Positions 53,992-62,847 of a stretch of 64,000 bases of DNA are shown piece after piece (the first letter of the stretch is position 1; the number at the start of each line of letters is the position of its first letter). The notes below the pieces were generated by a model. It was not told where the DNA came from. It saw only the letters and a list, made by a program, of their open reading frames with translations, and did not search any database. Position numbers and translations under genes: made by a program. Source of the stretch: Bacteroidota bacterium (GTDB lineage: Bacteria > Bacteroidota > Bacteroidia > Sphingobacteriales > Sphingobacteriaceae); assembly GCA_018266915.1 (NCBI GenBank), contig JAFDZM010000024.1:90158-154157 (forward strand). Direction: 5' to 3'.

Positions 53992-56900
53992 ATGACATCG
54001 GGAAACAACTCAAATGCCTTTTGTGCTGATTACAGCAATATTGCAAGCTGTTTATTTTCTATCCAGGCGATGGAAGATAGCGGAGCCTTTGCAAATTATC
54101 CGGAAATATTACGTCTTTTAACCAGCCTTGAAGGAGATGCGTTACTGAAATTATACAGTAAAACGCTTATCGTATTGGCCAGGCTGGAAGGCGTGGAAAT
54201 TACATCTGAATATTTAGCAGGCGATTTTTGGCGGGTAGATTTTTCTGAAACCGATTTTTGGGTGGGGTATACAGATACCACCAATACCGGTTATAGCTCT
54301 ACTTTTCAAACCATTCTGAACATTTTTGGAGTGTTTTGCAGTCGTTCGTCAGAATTGACCGCCGCCGAGATACAAAGTTTAAACACCGTATTTATTGCTG
54401 TGCTTGATGCATTTAATGCATTACAGCAGGCTTTAATCCAGGATGGCCTTAATCCGTGTGGCGCTTCTACCGTTAATCATTATAACAATTCCACCAGCTT
54501 GTACTTACAGGCTGCAGGTTCTGATGGCAGCAACGGTATTGCACAGGGTATTCACCTGCGTTGGAGCCTTGCCGGCGATCTTGGTGCCAACCACCTGCCG
54601 ATGGGTAATTATTATACTTCATCTGCCAACCAGGCTGGTTATAACCAGCCAAATGACTTTGTGCAGGTTTCGCGTACGCCATATGCCAATCAGGCGGTGG
54701 TTACGCTCGACCTCTCATCCGCAATTCCGGCAATTGATTATGCATCACTTCGCTGGACTTACACACTGAACCAGGTTATAAATAGCCAAAACATTACAAA
54801 CATAGTGCGGCTTACCTTTAAGGACGCACAAGCTTATAATCAAGCTGCTTTAACAACAGCGCCCCAGGCAAATCCATTTGGGTTCCTAAAAGCTTATACC
54901 GGTTCTATCGATCTGCAGGTAGATAATAAGAATTTATTTTCTGTCGGATATGATTTCCGTTTATCTGATGGCCAAAGCTCAGCTGTATTAAGGCTTGAAG
55001 CATTCGGCATATCACAAGCCGAGGGCACAAGTACCGAATCGCTTAACATCCGCAAAACTATCAGCGTAAACTCATCCACGCCTGCAACAGGCACCATTTC
55101 AGGGGATGATATTGCGCATGTACAATTACAAACTTCGGGCGGTTATTTACAGACTATTTCTTTTGAAACCTATGCGGATTTTATCGGCACACGATCTTCA
55201 TCAGATTGGACAACCATAGGATCACCATTTGCTTTATCCCTGGATGATACAACGGTTTTTAACCTGCTTGAGACCTCTGAATATCCTGTTGACGATCTGT
55301 GGCCCCAGTATAAAGATGGCACAAAAGTAAAAGTTGCCAATTATAAGGATAAGTGGAGTACCACACATGGAAGCGACACATCCATCAAAGCTACAGTTCA
55401 GCAATATCTTTCATTGGGTGAAACGGATCCCCGGGCGCTGGTAACTGTTGTTGAGGATTCTGCTGCGGCTGCGCCTGGGTTTCTGATTAGCTATCTCGAT
55501 ATTCTCAATCTGATGGCGATGGATTACCATGTGGCACGTATGCTCGGCCTCGGATATATTGATGCTACCATTGCTGACGATGCCGGCCAAACTTCGTATG
55601 TATATAAGGTGAGTTATACCAACCGCCAGAGCATAGGATCAACCACAATGGTCACCTATGAATACATGAGTTTGCCTACCGGTACATTGGATAGCCGTTT
55701 GCCGCAAACTCCAACACTGGAACCTATCACCTATCAAATGCCCGGCGACAATACTTTAACCGGCGGAATGTTTGACGATAATGGTTACGCAGCAACCTCC
55801 GACGTGCGCCTTATTAACTTAACCCGTGCGCCGTATAATTACGAATTGCCGGATATTACATTGGCAAGCGATCCGTCATCCGGAAACGATTATAACATTT
55901 TTGAAAACTCAACATCGCCATTGTATGGTATAGAATACCGCCCGGCCACCCAAACTAATTATGTGAAGCCGGCGATTACCACTGAACTGGCACAAGACTA
56001 TGCTTATTATGCTTATGATCCGGACTTCCCGGAAACCGGCGTATTAGAAACTACCCTGGTGCCTGACAATGAAGCGAACCTTTATCTGCACTTTGAGAAA
56101 AATAACGGTGTGCACGCTTATGCCATATACGGTGTAAACTGGTTTTCAAGAGCATCTGCATTGAGTAACGAAGAAGAAACAGATGCAACCGCATTCCCGT
56201 TACGGAATTCGTTACTGGCCCCGTCAGAAGTTGCCGTACAATATATACAGGAAGAAGACACGCCATTATTTACCACAACAACAGAGCAGGCCTGGTTAGC
56301 AGGGCGTACTGCGCAGTTTGACGGGCAGGACGTAGATTTCACAAGGGTCACTTTTAACCGGCTCGATATAACTGATCTGTCATACGTTTCAGATATCAGT
56401 ACCTTTGATTATTCAACGGTTATAAAGGCAACTAAAACTAAAGCCTGGTTTAAGCCCGGGCAGCCTTTACAGGTTACCGGCGTCATTAACGACGTGGTAC
56501 CCGGCAGCAATAACCTGGTAGTGGTATATTCGGGTAGTTATACCCAACTCGACGGTACACAAGCTGTACCAGCTATAGCAACTGCCGATCTGCCACGCTT
56601 TGCCGGAAGCCTTTTTGTAACTCCCGAGGGACAGTTTACCGTTGTTTCGGTAGCTGAAGGCACAGATGGCCCTGTATTTACTTTGCAGCAGGTAGCCGAA
56701 ACAAATAATATCGAAGACCCGTCCGATCCCGGTTTTTACGGCACTAATACTACTTATACCTCTCCTTCGGCAACAAGCCGGTTCACCGTGACAGAAAATC
56801 TGGCTAATTCAGATAACTGGTATCCGGTAACAGAGGATATTCAGCTTGTCAACTTTGGCAACCCTGCTGCCCCTTTGCTGGAAAGCAGCACAGACGACCA

Positions 56901-58890
56901 GGGAAATGTAACCCGCTTCCTGATAGGTGGCTTATCCGACGGCGCTGTAATTGAACAGCTGAACGACACTGATGGTAACGTTATGCCCGGCTATTATTCG
57001 GTCAACTTTAACTCGGTAGCGCTTGATCCGCACCCGCAGGTAAACCTTCCGTTTGATCCGGCCAATCCGGGTGCAAATGCACCTGGCAGCCTCCGCTCTC
57101 CAAATGTGGAATGGTATAATGGTTTAATCAGGATTCCGCTTGCCGACGGCACTGACAAAAAATTGGTGCAGGTAATCCGGATCATACAGTCTAACCCTGT
57201 ACAGGTTTATATCTATGATGCAGGTTACCAGGACGACCCGATTCAAACCTCAGCCAGCAGTACCGATCTGGTACCTTTAGTGAATTTCCATCCCGGTTAT
57301 AGGGCCTACGTTTTTGCTGAGCCTGCACCGTCTTACTTTAACGGTGTTAATATTCTTCCGGCCGATCAAAAAGGCAAGAAGACCCTGATGAGCCTGCAAA
57401 CTACTGACACGGACACCGGAGGAAGCGGATTAGTTTCGCCATTATCTCCGCCGGTTATATTGTTTGCCCGTAAAGTAGATGTGCCTGTACAACCTGGCCC
57501 GCCTATTACCTATGGTTTAAAAGTGAGGCCCGATGCTACAACAAAAGCGGCATTTACTTTCGATATAAAAATACTACCCGATAGTTCGGGAGCTGCAAGG
57601 TCCCCGTTTGGCTTTATGTTCTACAGAACAAGCAATGAAGATGTGCTCGAAGCCCTTTACAATCCTGATACAGTGGCCAGTATCCTTACCACGCTGGATG
57701 GTTTGCCGATTGATAATAATTTCAATCAGCGTTACAACGAACTGGTAAACCTGGTATTTGATACCGGAAGCTCCACCCCGGGTAGTTTTAATGTATATGA
57801 TGGCTACGGCTTTCCGGTACCCGATAAAACAGGCTTACTTGCCGGCGGCGACACACTTGATATAATTAAAAGTAAATGTTTGGATGCCATTCATTCAACT
57901 TTGCTGCCACTAACAGCCCAGGTTCCTGTTCTTCAATATATAAAACAAGGTCTCCAGACTGACAATAAATTACCTGCGATAAGAACCATTGACGGCGATT
58001 TGCTTGACCCTTCAAGCCCGTCTTTTGATCCTTTCCCAATGATAAGGCAGTATACCAATAGCAGTGAAGCCAACACAACCTATGTCCGCTTTACTGATTA
58101 TATGCTAAACGGCTCCTCGCGCTTCCTGTACTTTTATAGTGCTGCCGAGGTGACCAATCAATTGGTTATAGGTCCTATAAGCCCGTTTGCAGGCCCGGTA
58201 ACAATTTTACATACTATACCTGCTGAGGCGCCGCTGGTTAAGAGTTTCACGCTTGGCCCTCCGGCTGTTGTGAGCGACTCTCCGGTTGCGGTTACTTTTT
58301 ATGTAACGCCGTTCTCGCCTGAGGATACCATAACCAAGATGAGGATATACCGCGCCTCAGATCCAAATAAAGCTTTGGCGCTGGTGAGCATGGATACCCA
58401 CGTGGATACCGATATTGTAATGGACAGCCAGTTAGGCATTGTCGTAACGGACACTTTTGATGATCTGACCGCTATCCCATTCGGCGACATGATATACTAT
58501 CGTTTGGCATTTGTCAGAACAATAAGTAATGAAAATGATCAGCCTGAAGATGTCATTGGCCTGGGTTCGGATGTTGATATCATTAACCTGATCGACACCA
58601 ATAATCCGGATGCGCCTCAATTATCTTATGATCAAACCAGTAATACTTTGAGCTGGCCGCCAACCACCAATAAGGGCACTTATTACTTGTTCCAGCAAAA
58701 CAGCAAGGGTAACTGGCAGAAGATCTATTCTGTTACACCAACCTCGGCTACTGATGCAATGACGTATACCTTACCGGCACCTTTACCGGCAACCGATACA
58801 GATGGTAACGCACTTTATTACCGGTTTAAAGTTACCGTGCAAAACTCATCGGGTTTATTAAACCTGGTTGACAACGAATTAACTATATAA
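53992..58890 (+). CDS. Giant multi-domain protein with C-terminal fibronectin III-like domain, 1632 residues
   Basis: 1632 residues, no signal peptide. The head of about 150 residues is helical (SIQAMEDSGAFANYPEILRL). Near residue 175 is LYLQAAGSDGSNGIAQGIHL, a marked Gly-rich block followed by RWSLAGDL. Long beta-rich stretches with many Asp, Thr and Tyr follow. The last 95 residues (from about 1539, PQLSYDQTSNTLSWPPTTNK) look like an FN3 domain. It lies 54 nt after the 2107-residue gene and is probably co-transcribed. Its large size and tandem beta domains suggest a surface- or particle-bound adhesive role, but no function can be assigned. Confidence 0.84.
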   Translation: MTSGNNSNAFCADYSNIASCLFSIQAMEDSGAFANYPEILRLLTSLEGDALLKLYSKTLIVLARLEGVEITSEYLAGDFWRVDFSETDFWVGYTDTTNTGYSSTFQTILNIFGVFCSRSSELTAAEIQSLNTVFIAVLDAFNALQQALIQDGLNPCGASTVNHYNNSTSLYLQAAGSDGSNGIAQGIHLRWSLAGDLGANHLPMGNYYTSSANQAGYNQPNDFVQVSRTPYANQAVVTLDLSSAIPAIDYASLRWTYTLNQVINSQNITNIVRLTFKDAQAYNQAALTTAPQANPFGFLKAYTGSIDLQVDNKNLFSVGYDFRLSDGQSSAVLRLEAFGISQAEGTSTESLNIRKTISVNSSTPATGTISGDDIAHVQLQTSGGYLQTISFETYADFIGTRSSSDWTTIGSPFALSLDDTTVFNLLETSEYPVDDLWPQYKDGTKVKVANYKDKWSTTHGSDTSIKATVQQYLSLGETDPRALVTVVEDSAAAAPGFLISYLDILNLMAMDYHVARMLGLGYIDATIADDAGQTSYVYKVSYTNRQSIGSTTMVTYEYMSLPTGTLDSRLPQTPTLEPITYQMPGDNTLTGGMFDDNGYAATSDVRLINLTRAPYNYELPDITLASDPSSGNDYNIFENSTSPLYGIEYRPATQTNYVKPAITTELAQDYAYYAYDPDFPETGVLETTLVPDNEANLYLHFEKNNGVHAYAIYGVNWFSRASALSNEEETDATAFPLRNSLLAPSEVAVQYIQEEDTPLFTTTTEQAWLAGRTAQFDGQDVDFTRVTFNRLDITDLSYVSDISTFDYSTVIKATKTKAWFKPGQPLQVTGVINDVVPGSNNLVVVYSGSYTQLDGTQAVPAIATADLPRFAGSLFVTPEGQFTVVSVAEGTDGPVFTLQQVAETNNIEDPSDPGFYGTNTTYTSPSATSRFTVTENLANSDNWYPVTEDIQLVNFGNPAAPLLESSTDDQGNVTRFLIGGLSDGAVIEQLNDTDGNVMPGYYSVNFNSVALDPHPQVNLPFDPANPGANAPGSLRSPNVEWYNGLIRIPLADGTDKKLVQVIRIIQSNPVQVYIYDAGYQDDPIQTSASSTDLVPLVNFHPGYRAYVFAEPAPSYFNGVNILPADQKGKKTLMSLQTTDTDTGGSGLVSPLSPPVILFARKVDVPVQPGPPITYGLKVRPDATTKAAFTFDIKILPDSSGAARSPFGFMFYRTSNEDVLEALYNPDTVASILTTLDGLPIDNNFNQRYNELVNLVFDTGSSTPGSFNVYDGYGFPVPDKTGLLAGGDTLDIIKSKCLDAIHSTLLPLTAQVPVLQYIKQGLQTDNKLPAIRTIDGDLLDPSSPSFDPFPMIRQYTNSSEANTTYVRFTDYMLNGSSRFLYFYSAAEVTNQLVIGPISPFAGPVTILHTIPAEAPLVKSFTLGPPAVVSDSPVAVTFYVTPFSPEDTITKMRIYRASDPNKALALVSMDTHVDTDIVMDSQLGIVVTDTFDDLTAIPFGDMIYYRLAFVRTISNENDQPEDVIGLGSDVDIINLIDTNNPDAPQLSYDQTSNTLSWPPTTNKGTYYLFQQNSKGNWQKIYSVTPTSATDAMTYTLPAPLPATDTDGNALYYRFKVTVQNSSGLLNLVDNELTI

Positions 58891-58921
58891 ACCCGGAGTA
58901 CCAATTTATAAATAGAATAAC

Positions 58922-58943
58922 AGGACAATCGTGAGATCGTCCT
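58922..58943 (+). repeat. Hairpin between giant gene and first fibre gene
   Basis: AGGACAATC, GTGA, GATCGTCCT. The stem has one mismatch and no T-run, so it is not a classic terminator. It may affect mRNA processing or stability between the two genes. Confidence 0.4.
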
Positions 58944-58969
58944 ACTAAAAAACATTAGAATACAAAAAA

Positions 58970-61693
58970 ATGGATTTAAGTGGATTAACCGCGGTAACGA
59001 CCGCATCTGAAATGAAGGCATGGCTATCAGCAAATTGCCTTTCACCGATAAGCCCGGTAATGACCGGGACTGATCTTGGCGTTATCATGCAAAAAGTAAT
59101 TGATGTAACAGAAGCGGGTAGCATCGGTGCGGCAGGAAATGGTTTAACATTAAATGGGAGCGAAGTAGACCTGGGCGGGACACTGGATCAGGACACTACT
59201 ATTAATCTCGCCACCCAGATGTTGCAATTTCTGGGTTCTGATGGCGGCTCTTTGTCAACAACCTATCAGCAACGCTATCAACCGGGGCATTTGGGCGGTC
59301 CCGGTGAGGCGGCCATCAATATAGAAGCAGCGGGGCCGACCGGAAGCTCCGGTATCGACATGAATAATGAATTTATGAATGTGGGCTACTTTACCAGCGA
59401 TGGTAAGCAAAACATGATCGCGTTCTCACCCGATGGGCTTACCTTTTCAGCAAATGACAATGTTTGGGCAAGTCTTGATTCCAGTGGTGTATTTAATACT
59501 AATAAGCTGAACGTTACCGGCGCAGTTAACTTACCTGTAACATCTGTTACTACAAATTACACCGTTACCGACACCGATTACAAGCTATTGATTCGCTATG
59601 ACGGGACTTCTTCTGTGCATATTACGCTACCGGACCCTACAACCGTACCGGGCCGTGTTTTGGTAGTACAAAACATGAACCCCGGGACAAACGGCATCGG
59701 CAGGCTCGGGAGTGTTAAATTTAGTTATGATATCGCTACAAATCAGGGGCAAACTATCACTGCCAATACGGGAATATTGCTTACCGGCAACATGACTATT
59801 GAGCTTCAGAGCGATGGCACCGTATGGACGGGGATAGTCGACCAATCGCATAGCATACCTGCAGGAGGAACCGCCAATCAATTGCTGTCCAAAATTGACG
59901 ACACCGACTATAATGTAAGTTGGACAGATGCTTCATTTGCAGCTTTAAGCGGTGCGCCTGCTGATAATGCCGCACTTGCCGGTGCTTTGAGCGCTAAAGC
60001 TGATCTTTCGGCAGGCCTCATCCCATTCAGCGAGTTGCCAAATAATATTATTGACATTCTTTATGCCGATCTGGTTACTGCTATTGGCGCTTCAACTTTA
60101 CGCAAGGGGCAATATTACCGTATTACCGATTTTCAAACCACGCATAATATCATTGGATCGAGCCCTACTACACTCAATACAGGCGCGGTTGAACCTTTGA
60201 TAGTGTTTGCCATTACCGCCAGCAAATTATCACCAATAGCTTATTCGGAAACCTGGCCGGGGGATATTATCTATTATACTACAGCCAATACGGCCCAGTC
60301 GGGCGCAAGCAAAGGCGTTATTCTCAGACGTATTGATACCGTTGTAAACGTTGACGTTTGTAATGACTTCAGAAATGTTAAATACCGCAGATGGGCCTTA
60401 GCGCCCGCGGCATGGAACTCGGGCACCGCTTATGCGCATGGCGCAGTAGTTCAGTATACCGACGGCGCAATTTACTTTGTAAATGCGCAATCAGGCGTAT
60501 CAGCCGGCGATATACCATCTGCCACTTCGGATAACTGGGCGCAATTATTCCCGGATAATACACAAAATTATGGCCGTTCAACCTCAAATTTATTGATCGG
60601 TGTTAACCAGGTAAGCTCGTCGGTGGCAAACCCTACCGTGCCGAACGCCGGTACATTTACAGATAACTATATGTTCCAGGGCTACGACAACACGACCACA
60701 AAGTATAAGGATGTGTTTATCGGCGGCGATCCCGGGCAGCTTGTTAACCTGGTGGTGTACGCCTATTCAGGTGTAACGGCGGTAATGAACCGCGTCAGGA
60801 TCGGTCAATATGCCAGCGGGGTATTTACTACCACTTTTTGTGTAACGGCAGGTAGCATCGGCTTTCAGGATATTGATCTGCCGCAAGGTATTAATTCGTG
60901 CGTACTGGTTGTCGGCGCTCTTGGCATGACTCAATGGTCAAGCCCTATAATGTGCTTTAACTCTTTCTTTAACATAACGCAATTTGGCGCTGTTACAGGA
61001 GGGTTCGGCAACTGCTTTATAAGGGGCACAATGCTCTATTCATCGTTTAACAGGCTGTCTTTCACCGTAACACCAAACCTGGTACATAATTTAAGGTCGG
61101 ATAGTGTTGTAGGCGGGTACTTCTGTATGAGTAGTGCATCATTAAAAAATGTTACCATAATTGGAAGCGGCGATGTTAACTATGCAGGTACAAATGATGT
61201 AACCCAGCAAAACCAGCGGGGGGCAGGCGTGTGGGTAACCAGTCCGTTAGTTAATAAAATATTCTTTGGTTTATTATCTCTGGATGAATCCGGTTCCGGC
61301 AGCGTTCAGGCAGTTGTTACCCAGTCGGCCATCAACAGGGCTGCTTATCGTAAAATAATTTATGTGGGTGAGGATCAGCCTGCCGAGAAAACAATTGTTA
61401 AAATAACTTCCGGTTCTCCGTTGGTTGTTACATGGCAAACAGACCTTACTCCGTTTAATGCAAATAACGATTATATCTCGGCAGGTGACAGTGCGACTAT
61501 ATCCACTTATTTTTCAAGGCATGGAAACGATTTCCAGGTGCAGCAACGGGACCTGATATCGGGTGTGTGGACACCTAACAACAGTCCGGCCTATACTATC
61601 GATTCTGTAGATGGTTCTGGCAATGTTACCCAGGTAACACTCCACCCCAATACTGCGTCGGGCGTAACCGAATCGAGATTTATAATAGTTTAA
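58970..61693 (+). CDS. Phage fibre-like protein with shared N-terminal anchor and carbohydrate-binding module
   Basis: 907 residues, no signal peptide. Residues 1-45 (MDLSGLTAVTTASEMKAWLS and SPVMTGTDLGVIMQKVIDV) recur almost unchanged in the next gene. A fibre-type segment follows (GLTLNGSEVDLGGTLDQDTT). Near residue 380 is LRKGQYYRITDFQTTH with PLIVFAITASKLSPIAYSE, a block seen in structural proteins of Bacteroidota phages. WNSGTAYAHGAVVQYTDGAI near 480 matches the chitin-type CBM5/12 pattern. The rest looks like a beta-helix. It is probably a receptor-binding fibre attached by its N-terminus. Confidence 0.85.
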   Translation: MDLSGLTAVTTASEMKAWLSANCLSPISPVMTGTDLGVIMQKVIDVTEAGSIGAAGNGLTLNGSEVDLGGTLDQDTTINLATQMLQFLGSDGGSLSTTYQQRYQPGHLGGPGEAAINIEAAGPTGSSGIDMNNEFMNVGYFTSDGKQNMIAFSPDGLTFSANDNVWASLDSSGVFNTNKLNVTGAVNLPVTSVTTNYTVTDTDYKLLIRYDGTSSVHITLPDPTTVPGRVLVVQNMNPGTNGIGRLGSVKFSYDIATNQGQTITANTGILLTGNMTIELQSDGTVWTGIVDQSHSIPAGGTANQLLSKIDDTDYNVSWTDASFAALSGAPADNAALAGALSAKADLSAGLIPFSELPNNIIDILYADLVTAIGASTLRKGQYYRITDFQTTHNIIGSSPTTLNTGAVEPLIVFAITASKLSPIAYSETWPGDIIYYTTANTAQSGASKGVILRRIDTVVNVDVCNDFRNVKYRRWALAPAAWNSGTAYAHGAVVQYTDGAIYFVNAQSGVSAGDIPSATSDNWAQLFPDNTQNYGRSTSNLLIGVNQVSSSVANPTVPNAGTFTDNYMFQGYDNTTTKYKDVFIGGDPGQLVNLVVYAYSGVTAVMNRVRIGQYASGVFTTTFCVTAGSIGFQDIDLPQGINSCVLVVGALGMTQWSSPIMCFNSFFNITQFGAVTGGFGNCFIRGTMLYSSFNRLSFTVTPNLVHNLRSDSVVGGYFCMSSASLKNVTIIGSGDVNYAGTNDVTQQNQRGAGVWVTSPLVNKIFFGLLSLDESGSGSVQAVVTQSAINRAAYRKIIYVGEDQPAEKTIVKITSGSPLVVTWQTDLTPFNANNDYISAGDSATISTYFSRHGNDFQVQQRDLISGVWTPNNSPAYTIDSVDGSGNVTQVTLHPNTASGVTESRFIIV

Positions 61694-61864
61694 TGTGCAA
61701 TGCTGTGTTTTGCCCTCTTCCTGATTTTTCGGGAAGGGGGATTTGAAGAAACAGCGGCATGCAAAATCTACCCCGGGATTGGGAGCAAAGCCCCCCTAAT
61801 CTATTTCCAAAAGCCGCGCTGCAAAAGCGCTTTCAAACAAAAATTTCAGAATTAATACAATAAA
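61694..61864 (+). other. Spacer with G/C-rich hairpin
   Basis: 171 nt between the two fibre genes. CCCTCTTCC, a 9-nt loop and GGGAAGGGGG (about 61711-61740) form a strong stem without a T-run. A second G/C-rich stretch lies near 61781-61796. Partial termination or a break between duplicated units is possible. No gene is present. Confidence 0.45.
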
Positions 61865-62845
61865 ATGGATTTAAGTGGATTAACCGCGGTAACAACCGCA
61901 GCAGAAATGCAAACATGGCTGTCGGCCAATTGCCTTTCGCCGATAAGCCCTGTAATGACCGGAACCGATTTTGGCGTCATTATGCAAAAAATTATTGATG
62001 TATCGGCCAGTGCTATTACAGGTGAAAGTAACGGTATAACGTTAGTTGGCGGTTCCCTCGGACTTGGGGGGGCATTGCAAAGTAGCGTTAATATAGACCC
62101 TGACACCCATTCCTTTTCTATCGCCAATTCAAAGGTGGGTTTTTACGTAAGCGCTACAAATCCACCCGGTATTCATTTTGCATATACTGATACGGACAAT
62201 GGCGCTGCGGGAGGTATTAATGCCAATTATCAAAGCGGCAGTCAGCTTTTTTGGCAGAACCCTTCTACAGGGGCCCTTCAAATGATCCAGTTGGGTGGAA
62301 CAACCCCGGTTGCCGGCAAAATGCTTGTACTTGATGCCGTCAATTCAAAAGGATTAGAATACTATGCAGATTATTCTGCTGCAAACGTTTCTAACCCGAG
62401 GTGGCTTACGGATAAGCAATATGTTGACGATGCCATTTCAGGCAACACTTATACACCTGCCCAGGCTACCGAATCCACTGCGGGTATTGTTGCATTGGCC
62501 ACACTTGCAGAAGCACTGGCGGGCACAGACGACAGCAAAGCCATGACGGCATTGAAAACGCTTTCACTCATACTTAACGAAAAGAAAACAGTAAGCTATC
62601 AGATCAACCCGGTGAATATCAGCGAAGTATCGGTTTACATGGAAAATGCCGGACAGGTAAATAGTCTTTTAATTGCCGGCGCCACAAATGCCAAATTAAA
62701 AATAGGTACAGGCGGAACTTACCCCTCCGGTACACAAACTTATCCCTTTACCTATTCGGCAGGGGACAGGGTGTTCATTTCGTTTACTTACACCGATCAG
62801 GCCAACACTAACTGTAATATTAAACTAAAATGTCAAGATAATTAA
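61865..62845 (+). CDS. Short phage tail-fibre-like protein with the same N-terminal anchor
   Basis: 326 residues, no signal peptide. The first 45 residues repeat the anchor of the preceding protein, and the DNA is also similar (roughly 84% over about 135 nt by eye). GITLVGGSLGLGGALQSSVN is again fibre-like. TESTAGIVALATLAEALAGT with DDSKAMTAL is the typical repeat of phage tail fibres, preceded by TDKQYVDDAISGNTY. The C-terminal 80 residues form a compact beta domain (receptor-binding or trimerisation). It probably assembles on the same base as the 907-residue protein. Confidence 0.88.
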   Translation: MDLSGLTAVTTAAEMQTWLSANCLSPISPVMTGTDFGVIMQKIIDVSASAITGESNGITLVGGSLGLGGALQSSVNIDPDTHSFSIANSKVGFYVSATNPPGIHFAYTDTDNGAAGGINANYQSGSQLFWQNPSTGALQMIQLGGTTPVAGKMLVLDAVNSKGLEYYADYSAANVSNPRWLTDKQYVDDAISGNTYTPAQATESTAGIVALATLAEALAGTDDSKAMTALKTLSLILNEKKTVSYQINPVNISEVSVYMENAGQVNSLLIAGATNAKLKIGTGGTYPSGTQTYPFTYSAGDRVFISFTYTDQANTNCNIKLKCQDN

Positions 62846-62847
62846 TC

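Noticed and set aside
40582..62845. Complete contractile injection system or tailocin
   Set aside because: Fibre-like and toxin genes are present, but no sheath, tube, baseplate, LysM or AAA-ATPase gene is visible inside the window, so this cannot be claimed.
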